Positions 7,942-15,620 of a DNA stretch of 64,000 nt are shown piece by piece. The position numbers and the translations under genes were made by a program. The DNA is from CAVQUE01 sp046290435 (GTDB taxonomy: Bacteria > Actinomycetota > Acidimicrobiia > Acidimicrobiales > UBA8592). The notes below the pieces were generated by a model. That model was not told where the DNA came from, did no database searches, and was given only the letters and a program-made list of their open reading frames with translations. The DNA is taken from positions 62,001-126,000 of the forward strand of contig JBKAGO010000068.1 of NCBI GenBank assembly GCA_046290435.1. The letters run 5' to 3'. The first letter of the stretch is position 1, and every line of letters begins with the position of its first letter.

Positions 7942-8188
7942 GTGAGGGTGCCGAGGCGCCCTCAGGCACGGGCTGACTGCCGACGAGATCCGCCACGCAT
8001 GGAGCAACGTCCTCGGCTACACGGTCGACGCCGACACCGAACCACCCAAGAGTCTCTGCATCGGAGCGGATCCAGCAGGGAACCTGCTCGAGATCCTCTA
8101 CCTCGAACTCGACCACATCGAGCTCGTCATCCACGCCATGGCACTTCGCCCGGTGTTTCGGGCCTACCTCACCGGAGACGACCAATGA
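7942..8188 (+). pseudogene. Toxin of a toxin-antitoxin pair, apparently frameshifted near its N-terminus
   Basis: From 7964 to the stop at 8186-8188 the frame encodes RHGLTADEIRHAW, then SLCIGADPAGNLLEILYL and IHAMALRPVFRAYL, which matches a widespread actinobacterial small toxin type (about 85 residues; BrnT-like or relatives) normally paired with a ribbon-helix-helix antitoxin. No usable start codon exists in this frame after the stop at 7943-7945. The expected N-terminus (MRVPR, from a GTG at 7942) lies in another frame and would join with a one-base change near 7957. The C-terminus overlaps the antitoxin start by ATGA. Either the toxin is dead, or an unusual start or frameshift is used. 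Confidence 0.65.
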
Positions 8189-8466
8189 CCAGCAACGCAC
8201 CAACTCCCAGCGACGAAGAGAGCGCCGAGATCGCCGAGATCGCCGACGACTTCGCGACCCGCGAGTTCAGCGACGACGAGCTCGCATCCATCAAGAAGTC
8301 CCGCCGCCGGATGCCCACCTTCGGAGACGCCGCGGCAGAGGTGGTCACCTTCCGCGCTCCGCCGGCATACAAGGAACGCATCAAGGCGCGAGCCGAGGCC
8401 GACCACACCTCCGAGAGCCAGGTCATACGCGACGCTCTCGACGCCTACCTCGCCAGCGCCGAGTAG
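8185..8466 (+). CDS. Ribbon-helix-helix antitoxin-like protein
   Basis: A 93-residue protein with an acidic N-terminal half (SDEESAEIAEIADDFA), a basic linker KKSRRRMP and a C-terminal unit VVTFRAPPAYKERIKARAEADHT followed by ESQVIRDALDAYL, the pattern of ribbon-helix-helix antitoxins (beta strand, helix, SxxxVIRxAL helix). The family binds operator DNA and blocks the toxin. The order is toxin first, antitoxin second, with an ATGA overlap. It remains intact although the toxin reading frame is broken. Confidence 0.8.
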   Translation: MTSNAPTPSDEESAEIAEIADDFATREFSDDELASIKKSRRRMPTFGDAAAEVVTFRAPPAYKERIKARAEADHTSESQVIRDALDAYLASAE

Positions 8467-8613
8467 CCGGCCTCGCCGATCGCAAAGGCCCGGCCGCTCC
8501 CCACACGAACAGCAGCCGAAACCACTTCCTCGGCGTCGACTGCGGCCCGGAACGAAGTGTGACACCCCGTCGCTGTGTCCCGATCGGGACTCGACAAGGG
8601 CCACAGATTAGGC

Positions 8614-8823
8614 ATGACCTCGCTGCGGGAAACGAACTCGGCCTCGGCGCCGCCACTCCTCGACGTAGCGGGCCTGGCCGATCGGTTGGGCGTGACCGAG
8701 CGCTTCGTTCGTCGGCTGGTGGCCGAGCGCCGCGTCCCGTTCGTCAAGCTCGGCAAGTTCATCCGCTTCGATCCGAGGGACATCGAGTCCTGGCTCGAGG
8801 AAGCGCGTGTCCCGGAGCTGTGA
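8614..8823 (+). CDS. Excisionase / AlpA-like helix-turn-helix protein
   Basis: A 69-residue MerR/excisionase-type DNA-binding protein: LLDVAGLADRLGVTERFVRRLVAERRVPFVKLG and IRFDPRDIESWLEE form the standard winged-helix excisionase fold. It probably bends attachment-site DNA and directs the integrase toward excision, or represses element genes. ATG 8614 gives the compact domain; an in-frame GTG at 8575 would add 13 residues. It lies 2.3 kb from the integrase, whereas excisionase and integrase genes are usually adjacent. Confidence 0.85.
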   Translation: MTSLRETNSASAPPLLDVAGLADRLGVTERFVRRLVAERRVPFVKLGKFIRFDPRDIESWLEEARVPEL

Positions 8824-9101
8824 GGCCGTGCGCATCCGGTCGGGCACGGCGCGTGCTGACCCTCGGGCCTCCGACGCTGGAGGACCCGTGCGCTGCGGAC
8901 GTGCCCACGCTCCGTGGTCTGCCATCTCCCGAGGCATCTCTCGGCCATCTCCCGACGTGCAGGTCCGAAGGACCTGCAAATGTGTCTGCCGGAATTTCGT
9001 TGGGGAGATCAGCTCGGTCGGCGGATCCGACCACGTGACCGAGCGTGGTCGCAACCGAGGGCCCGGCCGAGCCGTCTGGAGGCCAAGCGCCGCTCAGCTC
9101 T
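8824..9101. other. Non-coding stretch in element
   Basis: About 280 bases between the excisionase-like gene and the convergent minus-strand pair. It contains the hairpin at 8959-8977 and no open frame with convincing protein features. Confidence 0.5.
8959..8977. terminator. Perfect 8-bp hairpin, likely bidirectional terminator
   Basis: GCAGGTCC and GGACCTGC pair perfectly around the three-base loop GAA. The hairpin lies between convergent transcription units and the downstream flank is AAATGTGT. Confidence 0.6.
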
Positions 9102-9575
9102 TCAGCAGCTGAACGCAGCGAATGGCGCGCTCGGCGAGACCCAGGCCTGGGTCTCGCCGTCGTCACCGTCGAAAAGGGTCATCTTGACGACGGCGGCCAC
9201 CTGGTCATCGCGCACCGCGACATAGACCCGCTGACGGGCGCCATCGAGAGCAGGCACATGCAAGAGGTCCTGCGGGAGGTCCCAGTCCCTGATCGCGAAG
9301 CGGAGGCCCTCCTCCAGGCTCACCGATCGCTCGACGTGGATTCCCGGTTCCCCGTCAGCTCGTGGCGAGCACTGCGGATCGGGCATCACGGTCGCGTCGA
9401 CCGGCTCGGCGACGACCGACGCACCCGCGCCCGACAACTCCGACGCAACCCACCCCAACGCCTCATCGACACCTCGCCTCCGCCGCTGGCGGTCGGCCGA
9501 CCCTGTGACTACGCCACCCCCAACGCACCCTTCGCTAGAACCATGGAGGTGTGCGTCAATCTCCGAACTCGTCAT
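9102..9575 (-). CDS. Hypothetical element protein
   Basis: A 157-residue protein without a recognised family. The N-terminal third is Gly/Ser/Arg-rich; the rest looks like an ordinary alpha/beta domain (SVSLEEGLRFAIRDWDLP, RQRVYVAVRDDQVAAVVKMTLFDG). The ATG at 9575 is preferred over a TTG at 9611; either overlaps the end of the upstream membrane protein gene, so both belong to one minus-strand unit. A 26-bp perfect palindrome at 9133-9158 lies inside its last codons, which raises doubt about the true C-terminus. Confidence 0.5.
   Translation of the reverse strand: MTSSEIDAHLHGSSEGCVGGGVVTGSADRQRRRRGVDEALGWVASELSGAGASVVAEPVDATVMPDPQCSPRADGEPGIHVERSVSLEEGLRFAIRDWDLPQDLLHVPALDGARQRVYVAVRDDQVAAVVKMTLFDGDDGETQAWVSPSAPFAAFSC
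9133..9158. repeat. 26-bp perfect palindrome
   Basis: GGCGAGACCCAGG is followed directly by its exact reverse complement with no loop. It lies 31 bases before the end of the minus-strand hypothetical gene. It may be a terminator-type hairpin or a protein-binding site. Confidence 0.85.
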
Positions 9576-10038
9576 CGAGCCAACGATTGACGGCTTGTCG
9601 GCGCGCCTCAACGTCGGAGCGTCTCTGGTCGGGCTCCCTTACACCGCCGCAGCGCCCGCAGACTGCGCCCTGATCCCGGACAGGCGGAAGTTCGGCGGAC
9701 GGCCACGTGACAGCCTGAAGTGGACGTCCGCACTTGGCGCAGGTCCGACTGGACGATGGCGCATCTCTCGGCAGACCGGCTCGGTCGGACCAGTAGTGCA
9801 ACTTCGCGAGCAGTCGGGGCGACGCAGTCATAACCAACATGACCGCGCCGACGACAGCGAGCATCGTCGCGCACGCAAAGGCGAACCACCGCAGACTGCT
9901 GCTGATCCACCAACTGGCCACGACGCCGGCCGACCCAAGAACGAGGAATGCGAGCCCGGCGATGCGTCCGGTACGTTGGCCGACGCGTACTCGCTCGATT
10001 CCTTCATCGGCATCGACATGGTCGATTTCGCGACCCAA
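9556..10038 (-). CDS. Membrane protein with two hydrophobic segments and a C-terminal zinc ribbon
   Basis: A 160-residue protein of unknown role. Two adjacent hydrophobic helices (about residues 25-43 and 50-70, AGLAFLVLGSAGVVASWW and FAFACATMLAVVGAVML) form a hairpin, followed by a soluble tail with CAKCGRP and CGRCGG, a four-cysteine zinc-ribbon arrangement. The TTG start is supported by AGGAGG four bases upstream. It is the first gene of a two-gene minus-strand unit within the element. It could be a membrane-linked sensor or an inhibitor protein; nothing more can be said. Confidence 0.6.
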   Translation of the reverse strand: MGREIDHVDADEGIERVRVGQRTGRIAGLAFLVLGSAGVVASWWISSSLRWFAFACATMLAVVGAVMLVMTASPRLLAKLHYWSDRAGLPRDAPSSSRTCAKCGRPLQAVTWPSAELPPVRDQGAVCGRCGGVREPDQRRSDVEARRQAVNRWLDDEFGD

Positions 10039-10093
10039 CCTGCCTCCTCTGGCTCAGACCCGAGACCTCGACGGTAGGACACGGCGGCGGTTT

Positions 10094-10142
10094 CGTGCCT
10101 ACAACGTGCCTAGAACGTCGGAGAACAGTGGTCACGAGCGGG
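10094..10142. repeat. Right arm-type integrase-binding region
   Basis: This sequence matches the left arm (5107-5155) at 39 of 49 positions, in the same orientation, including both GTGCCTA(C/G) boxes. It is 87 bases from the attR core. Confidence 0.7.
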
Positions 10143-10229
10143 GTCCAGCGGTCGGCTGAGCACCGGCCATAAACCACTCCTCACCTGCGGAAATGCTGGT
10201 CAGCGGCTCGCAGCACCGAGACAGCCTGG

Positions 10230-10286
10230 CAGCTTCCCAAGCTGAGAACGCGGGTTCGATTCCCGTCACCCGCTCCAAACGAAAGC
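10230..10286. repeat. attR core (tRNA-Gly 3' fragment)
   Basis: The copy holds the anticodon loop to CCA part of the tRNA-Gly without its 5' half. It equals 5000-5048 over 49 bases and continues with one mismatch. Confidence 0.95.
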
Positions 10287-10417
10287 GACTCCAGGACGCC
10301 GGCGTGCGCGACGGAGAGCCCCGCTACCGCAGCTGAGAAATGCGAAAGTCCCCGCTCCCGTCATGGTCGGCTACCTTTCGGCAGCCCTCGGCTTGGCACT
10401 CCGGGACTCACGCCTTC

Positions 10418-10438
10418 GTCACGGCGTAACGCCGTGAC
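10418..10438. promoter_or_regulatory. Palindrome upstream of methyltransferase gene
   Basis: GTCACGGCG and CGCCGTGAC pair around TAA. It lies 54 bases before the ATG at 10492 and could be an operator or the terminator of the region to its left. Confidence 0.45.
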
Positions 10439-10491
10439 GCCGTCTCAGCATCGGGCCAGATCCACAGCATCGCGGGTAGTAGAACGAAGGG

Positions 10492-11292
10492 ATGACCAAG
10501 GACTACTCCGGATACGTCGACCCCGACTACCTCGACACAGCGTCGCGTCTGCTGTCGCCGGCGAAACGACGGACCTACGAACTGATGGCGTTGCAGGAGG
10601 GGCACCGTGTACTCGATCTGGGGTGCGGGCCGGGTTCGGACACCATTGCACTCGCCGGCCTCGTCGGTGAGACGGGCCACGTCCACGGCGTCGACTTCGA
10701 CTCGGAGATGGTCGCGGAGGCGAACGAGCGGGCGCACGCCGCCGGCGTTGCCGCTCAGGTGGTGCATCAGCAGGCCGACGCCGCATCGCTGCCCTTCGAC
10801 GACGACTTCTTCGACTCGTGTCGCAGCGAACGTGTCTTCCAGCACCTGTCCGACCCGGCGGCCGGGCTTGCCGAGATGATTCGCGTGACCCGTCCCGGAG
10901 GTCGCATCGTGGTACTCGACTCCGACTATGGGTCGATCAGCATCGCCAGCGAGTTCCCCGAGATCGAGCGACGTCTCGTCGAGCACTACTGCTCCGTGAT
11001 GAACAGCCCGTTCGCCGCTCGGCTGGTGTACCGCATGTTCAAGGGCGCAGGCCTCGACGACGTGTCGGTGGAGGCCGTGCCCTTCATCATCGACGACGTG
11101 GGCGTGTTCTCCACGGTGTTCCTGCTGGATCGGTCGCTCAGGGAGGCCGAGGAGGCCGGTCGACTGACAGGCGACGAGGTACGCCAGTTCCGCGCCGACC
11201 TCGACCAGTCCGCCCAGATCGGCGGGTTCCTCGCCTCCATCGGGCAGCTGCTGGTGTCCGGTCGCAAGCCGGTCACTGCGACGGGAGACTGA
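10492..11292 (+). CDS. Class I SAM-dependent methyltransferase
   Basis: A 266-residue Methyltransf_11/UbiE-like protein. Motif I is VLDLGCGPGSD (about residues 40-50), motif II has the acidic HGVDFDSEM, then ADAASLPFDDDFFD and the post-motif GGRIVVLDSDYG. Such enzymes transfer methyl from S-adenosylmethionine to small molecules. Normal members have R-xx-RVLQHL at the motif IV place and here it is SERVFQHL, so the family resemblance is to quinone or polyketide methyltransferases. Substrate is unknown. The neighbour downstream is convergent, so there is no operon partner. Confidence 0.88.
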   Translation: MTKDYSGYVDPDYLDTASRLLSPAKRRTYELMALQEGHRVLDLGCGPGSDTIALAGLVGETGHVHGVDFDSEMVAEANERAHAAGVAAQVVHQQADAASLPFDDDFFDSCRSERVFQHLSDPAAGLAEMIRVTRPGGRIVVLDSDYGSISIASEFPEIERRLVEHYCSVMNSPFAARLVYRMFKGAGLDDVSVEAVPFIIDDVGVFSTVFLLDRSLREAEEAGRLTGDEVRQFRADLDQSAQIGGFLASIGQLLVSGRKPVTATGD

Positions 11293-11308
11293 CCGGCAGG
11301 GGTTCGGG

Positions 11309-12145
11309 TCAGAGATGCAGCGTCCCCGGCGCAGCCCACATCTCGAACGTCGCGACGTCCTGGTAGCCCATCCGCCGGTACAGCTCTCGGGCCATCGGGG
11401 TCGAGTGGAGCACGGTTCGCTCGGCGCCCGCCGCTCGTGCGTTGGCGAGTGCAGTCGCACACAGATGCGTCGCCAAGCCGCGACCGCGCCCGGCCTCGGT
11501 GGTCGCCACACCGTAGATTCCGGCGACGCCATCGTTCACGTGCAGGACCGCCTTGGACACCGGAGTGCCGTCGACCAACGCGACCAACCCGCCCGTGCCC
11601 TGACGCAGCCCTGCCCGATATACATCGCGCAGGTAGGGGCTGGATTCGTCGGAGAGCCCGTAACGCCACGACACCAGGTCGAGCCAGAGGTGTTCGCTGT
11701 CCTCATCGAACTCGACGATCTCGATGTCGTCGCGTGGCGCCGGTGGATCGAAATGGGCCAGGTCGGCACACATGCCGAAGAGCTCCTCGGCGCAGACCAA
11801 ACCGAGTTCGGCGAGGACGTCTCGAATGTTCGGATCGGTCGTGGGGTGCACGACCCAGACCGGCGACACGCCCCGATCGATCATCGGTGAGAGCAACTCG
11901 ACGGCTTGCTGGCGCATCGGGCGATCTCCTTCGTCGCGGAAACGCAGCACTGCGTTGTATGGCGGCTGCGGAACCGGAGCCTCGGTCACGAGGCGGGTCG
12001 CCGTGTCCACGAGTCGACCATCGGTCCCGAGCCCCATGATCGAGAACATGCTCCACAGGTTGCACTCCAGATCCCGGACCGCCGGATCATCCATCGATGG
12101 ATTCTTCCACACCCGGTCGCTGCGCACATCAGGCGTCTCGCCCAT
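11309..12145 (-). CDS. GNAT-family N-acetyltransferase
   Basis: A 278-residue protein whose C-terminal 130 residues form a GNAT domain: acetyl-CoA-binding motif A is visible as GVATTEAGRGRGLATHLC, followed by AGAERTVLHSTPMARELYRRMGY. The N-terminal half (about residues 15-130) is a divergent second domain, perhaps a degenerate GNAT repeat with a similar strand pattern. Substrate cannot be predicted. It converges with the methyltransferase gene, with 16 bases between the stops. Confidence 0.82.
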   Translation of the reverse strand: MGETPDVRSDRVWKNPSMDDPAVRDLECNLWSMFSIMGLGTDGRLVDTATRLVTEAPVPQPPYNAVLRFRDEGDRPMRQQAVELLSPMIDRGVSPVWVVHPTTDPNIRDVLAELGLVCAEELFGMCADLAHFDPPAPRDDIEIVEFDEDSEHLWLDLVSWRYGLSDESSPYLRDVYRAGLRQGTGGLVALVDGTPVSKAVLHVNDGVAGIYGVATTEAGRGRGLATHLCATALANARAAGAERTVLHSTPMARELYRRMGYQDVATFEMWAAPGTLHL

Positions 12146-12258
12146 GCCGGCTCTGACGTCCGCTCGGTAATCCGGTCGACGCCAGGTAGGGAAAACCCTC
12201 CCCGAGAACGCATGGCTGCACGGTTCAGCGAGAGCCCACTGTTGCTCACACTGGGCTC

Positions 12259-14268
12259 ATGACTGCGCGAGGACCCCTTCGAACCACCATGCCCGGATGC
12301 CTGATCGCGCTCCTGGCGCTGCTGGCCTCCAGCCTCGTGCTGGTGGCGGCCACGCCGGCGGGGGCGCAGCAGCCGACCTGTGACGGCCGTGTGGCCACGA
12401 TCGTCGGCACCCCCGAGGGCGAGGTCCTGGTGGGTACACCCGACCCGGACGTGATCGTCGGCCTCGGCGGCAACGACGTCATCCGTGGCCTCGGCGGCGA
12501 CGACGTCATCTGCGGCAACGCGGGGCGGGACCGGATCTTCGGCGGCCCCGGTGACGACACCATCTACGGCGGCAGCGGCCGCGATGTCGTCCGGGGAGGC
12601 GGCGGCGCCGACGTGGCCTACGGCAACGCCGGCCGGGACCGGGTCGTGGGCGGCCCGGGCGACGACACCATCTTCGGCGGCAGGGGCCCGGACCGGATCT
12701 TCGGTAACGCCGGCGACGATGTCTGTGTCGACCGCGTCGCGGTCTTCGCCGGCTGCGAGTACCAGGGCGCCACACCGCCGACGCCACCCATACCGAGCCG
12801 GTCGCCGTGTTCACCTACGGCGACCACAGCCGCCTTCGACGTGGAGACCGCCAATCTGATGATCGGCCTGTCGGACCGGGCGTACGAGGTCGACGGCGGG
12901 AGCCCGACCGGCAACACCCTGGCCCCCGAGCCCGGCGACCGCGACGGCGACGACGCCGAACAGGAGCGGTACTTCGCCCGACGCTCGCTCGACGACCTGA
13001 GCTGCTGGACCCTGCGAGCGACGCTGGACATCCCGGTCGTCGACACCCAGGCCTATGTCGCCGAGAACATCTGGACCGGCGACGTCGTGGTCTCCTTCCG
13101 GGGCTCCACCACGGTGACCGACTGGCTGGTCGACCTCACCGCCACCAAGAGCGGCTTCCGGCTCCCCGACGGCCGCCGGATCCGCAGCAGCGTGCACACC
13201 GGCTTCCTCGGCGGCTACGGCGCAGTGCGCGGCCAGCTCGCGGGCATCGTCGCCGAACTGCGAGCGACGAAGGAATCGAACCCCGACGCCCGGCTCTTCT
13301 TCACCGGGCACAGCCTGGGCGGCGCCCTGGCCACGATCGCCTCGCTGGACCTGTCCGACAACGCCGAAGCAGTCGGCTACGGCCGGTCCGAGGTCGTGCT
13401 CTACACCTTCGGTGCACCCAAGGCGATCACCAAGGCGCTCGATCGCGAGCACGCAGCATTCGTCCCGAACGCACACGCGGTCATCAACAGCGAGGACAAC
13501 GTCCCCCGCCTCCTGGGCGGCAGCGGGTCCAACGCCTTCACCCACATCCCGCGGGCGGTGGTGCTGACCCAGGGCGGCTCCTCGATCCGCATCGACCACG
13601 GGCTCGGACGGAACTACGAGGGTTGCCTCGATGGCATCTTCACCGAGGGCCACGACCGCGACCTCTACGACGCACGGCTGGCACTGGCCCGCAACGGTGT
13701 GGACCGGCCGGCCGCATGGCTGGTCGAGGACCGTGGCAACTTCCGGATCCGCTGGAGGGGTGTGGAAGGGCCCTGCGATCGGCTGGGCGTCTACTACGGC
13801 ACCAGCAGGCCCGATCGGAACACGAGGGCGGAGTCGAGCCGAGACGCGACCGCCGACACCAACAACACCCACCGCACGCTCGTCAACGTCGGGTCCGACT
13901 TCTGGGCGGGCTGGGAGAACTCCTTCGGCGATCTCATCGTCACCAACCGGTACGACCGCACGACACCCGAGGTGTGGCTCCGCGAGGTCGGGTTCAGCCG
14001 GCTGGAGATGAACTGGCGGATGTCGGACCCCGGCGACACCGACTGGATCTACCTGTTCAGGGGCAACCACCCCCGTGACGTAGGCGTCGCGGGAGCGCAC
14101 GAGGTGCTGGGCGTCGATGTCCGCAGGCGGGCGTCCACCAGCGGGAGCGACGTGCTCCAGACGGTCGGCGCCGGATCGCGTGGCACCGTCTGGTACATCG
14201 CCTACATCGAACGTGACGGCTTCGGCCCCGACGAGATCCTCGATGTGTACCGGTTCGTCACCCCCTGA
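12259..14268 (+). CDS. Secreted lipase (class 3 fold) with N-terminal RTX calcium-binding repeats
   Basis: A 669-residue exported protein. A signal peptide ends near residue 36 (ATPAGA/QQ). Residues about 55-160 hold RTX/hemolysin-type nonapeptides (GGNDVIRGLGGDD, GGPGDDTIYGGSGRD, GGPGDDTIFGGRGPD) that form calcium-binding beta-rolls. A class 3 lipase domain follows (about 190-470) with nucleophile Ser352 in GHSLGGALA, an oxyanion region VVSFRGSTTVTDW, and Asp/His candidates in NSEDNVPRL and IDHGLG. The last 180 residues form an extra domain. RTX repeats are usually C-terminal in secreted lipases; here they come first. An internal ATG 12289 is an alternative start. Confidence 0.88.
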   Translation: MTARGPLRTTMPGCLIALLALLASSLVLVAATPAGAQQPTCDGRVATIVGTPEGEVLVGTPDPDVIVGLGGNDVIRGLGGDDVICGNAGRDRIFGGPGDDTIYGGSGRDVVRGGGGADVAYGNAGRDRVVGGPGDDTIFGGRGPDRIFGNAGDDVCVDRVAVFAGCEYQGATPPTPPIPSRSPCSPTATTAAFDVETANLMIGLSDRAYEVDGGSPTGNTLAPEPGDRDGDDAEQERYFARRSLDDLSCWTLRATLDIPVVDTQAYVAENIWTGDVVVSFRGSTTVTDWLVDLTATKSGFRLPDGRRIRSSVHTGFLGGYGAVRGQLAGIVAELRATKESNPDARLFFTGHSLGGALATIASLDLSDNAEAVGYGRSEVVLYTFGAPKAITKALDREHAAFVPNAHAVINSEDNVPRLLGGSGSNAFTHIPRAVVLTQGGSSIRIDHGLGRNYEGCLDGIFTEGHDRDLYDARLALARNGVDRPAAWLVEDRGNFRIRWRGVEGPCDRLGVYYGTSRPDRNTRAESSRDATADTNNTHRTLVNVGSDFWAGWENSFGDLIVTNRYDRTTPEVWLREVGFSRLEMNWRMSDPGDTDWIYLFRGNHPRDVGVAGAHEVLGVDVRRRASTSGSDVLQTVGAGSRGTVWYIAYIERDGFGPDEILDVYRFVTP

Positions 14269-14294
14269 GGCACACCCGCCTACGCTCCACGGCC

Positions 14295-15620
14295 ATGTCG
14301 GACACCTCGGACGTCGAGCCGCCTGCGGAGCCCCCGAGGAGCGTCGACGAACGCCCGTCCATCGCGGCGTCGGAGATACCCGAGGTCAGAGAAGAAGCCC
14401 GACAATGGTTGATCGAGAACAACATCTCGGACCAGCGGACGATCCTCGCCTTCGGCGGCGTGCTCGTGGTCCTGGGCCTGGTGCTCCAGGCCCCATGGGC
14501 GCTGGTGTTGGCAGGGTGCATCCTGCTGGTCCTGCCGTTCCGGTGGGCGGCGGCGCCCTACTTCGAGGCGGGAGACCTTCGCCGGGGTGTCATCTGGGCG
14601 AATCTCGGGTCGTGGTTCCTGCTGTTCCCGATGGTGATCATCGTCCCCGACGCACTGCCCATAGCGATCGCCAACGTGATCGGACCGACGATCCTCGCGG
14701 CCACCTACCTCGACCGCGAGACCGTGCGGCGGCTGGTGCCGGTGAACGTCCTGATCGCGGTGGCGGTCGCATGGATCGGCCTGGGCACCGACGGCGTCGG
14801 GTTGGACGACGTGGCGCCGCGCCCGGTGTACCTCGGCGTGATCCTGGCGTATCTCGCGGTGGTCATCTGGCAGGTCATGGCTGACATCCAGGAAGCCAAC
14901 CGCGTCCACGAGCGAAGCATGCAGTGGGCGGCGCGGGCCAACCAGGAGCTCCGCGACGCCGATCGGGCGCTTCGCGAGTCCCGGCGCCGCCTCCTCGTCG
15001 CAGCCGACCAGGAACGGGTCCGGCTCGAACGCGACCTCCACGATGGCGCGCAGCAGCGCCTGGTGGCGCTGTCGCTCCAGCTCCGGCTGGCCGCCGAGCT
15101 GGCCGAAGACGGCGAGCCACCCACCGCACCGTCGCTGTTCGCGATGCACCAGGCCGCCGCCGAGGCGCTCGAAGAGCTGCGAGACCTCGCCCAGGGCGTC
15201 TACCCGGCCAGGCTGCACGAGCTGGGACTGGCGCGGGCGCTGCACGCCGTGGCCCGCCGGTCGACGGTGCCCATCGAGGTGGACGACCGGACCACTGCGG
15301 CCATCGACACCAGCATCCAGGTGGCCCTGTACTTCGTCTGCCTCGAGGCCATCCAGAACGCCACGAAACACGGCACCCCCGACACCGCTATCACGGTGTC
15401 GCTCACCGACGACGACGACGAGCTGGTCGTGGTCGTCGCCGACGACGGCCCCGGCTTCGACGCTGACCGACACACCCACTCGCGTGGCCTGCTCAACATG
15501 GCCGACCGTGTCGGCGCGCTGGGTGGTGCGCTGTCGATCGATGCCGAGCCCGGGGTCGGCACCGCGGTGACGGCGCGCCTACCCCACGCCTCGGCGGAGC
15601 CGGAGGTGGTACTCCGATGA
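14295..15620 (+). CDS. NarL-type sensor histidine kinase
   Basis: A 441-residue membrane kinase. After a soluble Pro/Glu-rich start, an amphipathic segment and about five transmembrane helices (residues 50-195) form the sensor, with almost no extracellular domain. A coiled coil leads to the HisKA_3 dimerisation domain with the phospho-acceptor His249 in LERDLHDGAQQRL. The HATPase_c domain has the N box NATKHG and DDGPGFD, GLLNMADRVGALGG. Its stop overlaps the start of a LuxR-type response regulator (ATGA). The RTX lipase immediately upstream makes that gene and the calcium-binding protein downstream possible targets. Confidence 0.93.
   Translation: MSDTSDVEPPAEPPRSVDERPSIAASEIPEVREEARQWLIENNISDQRTILAFGGVLVVLGLVLQAPWALVLAGCILLVLPFRWAAAPYFEAGDLRRGVIWANLGSWFLLFPMVIIVPDALPIAIANVIGPTILAATYLDRETVRRLVPVNVLIAVAVAWIGLGTDGVGLDDVAPRPVYLGVILAYLAVVIWQVMADIQEANRVHERSMQWAARANQELRDADRALRESRRRLLVAADQERVRLERDLHDGAQQRLVALSLQLRLAAELAEDGEPPTAPSLFAMHQAAAEALEELRDLAQGVYPARLHELGLARALHAVARRSTVPIEVDDRTTAAIDTSIQVALYFVCLEAIQNATKHGTPDTAITVSLTDDDDELVVVVADDGPGFDADRHTHSRGLLNMADRVGALGGALSIDAEPGVGTAVTARLPHASAEPEVVLR

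Larger units (their letters stand above)
5000..10286. mobile_element. 5.2-kb integrated element in tRNA-Gly
   Basis: The segment is bounded by a 49-bp perfect direct repeat of the tRNA-Gly 3' part (5000-5048 and 10230-10278), which extends to 57 bp with one mismatch. A tyrosine integrase begins 113 bp inside the left end and an excisionase-like HTH protein lies internally. Cargo is a coupled winged-helix/DUF3800-like pair, a toxin-antitoxin remnant and two opposing small genes. I see no relaxase, FtsK/TraB-type translocase, capsid or terminase gene, so it is either a satellite-like element mobilised by others or a reduced integrative plasmid. Confidence 0.9.
10039..10491. other. Right end of element and following intergenic region
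   Basis: About 450 bases without a gene. It contains the right arm-type repeat, the attR copy of the tRNA 3' end, and a palindrome just before the methyltransferase gene. The base composition after 10287 returns to chromosomal style. Confidence 0.7.

Noticed and set aside
9045..10077. Two plus-strand frames (9045-9590 and 9505-10077) opposite the element's minus-strand pair
   Set aside because: They show no domain, whereas the minus strand gives membrane helices, a CxxC...CxxC zinc ribbon and a Shine-Dalgarno sequence before a TTG start.
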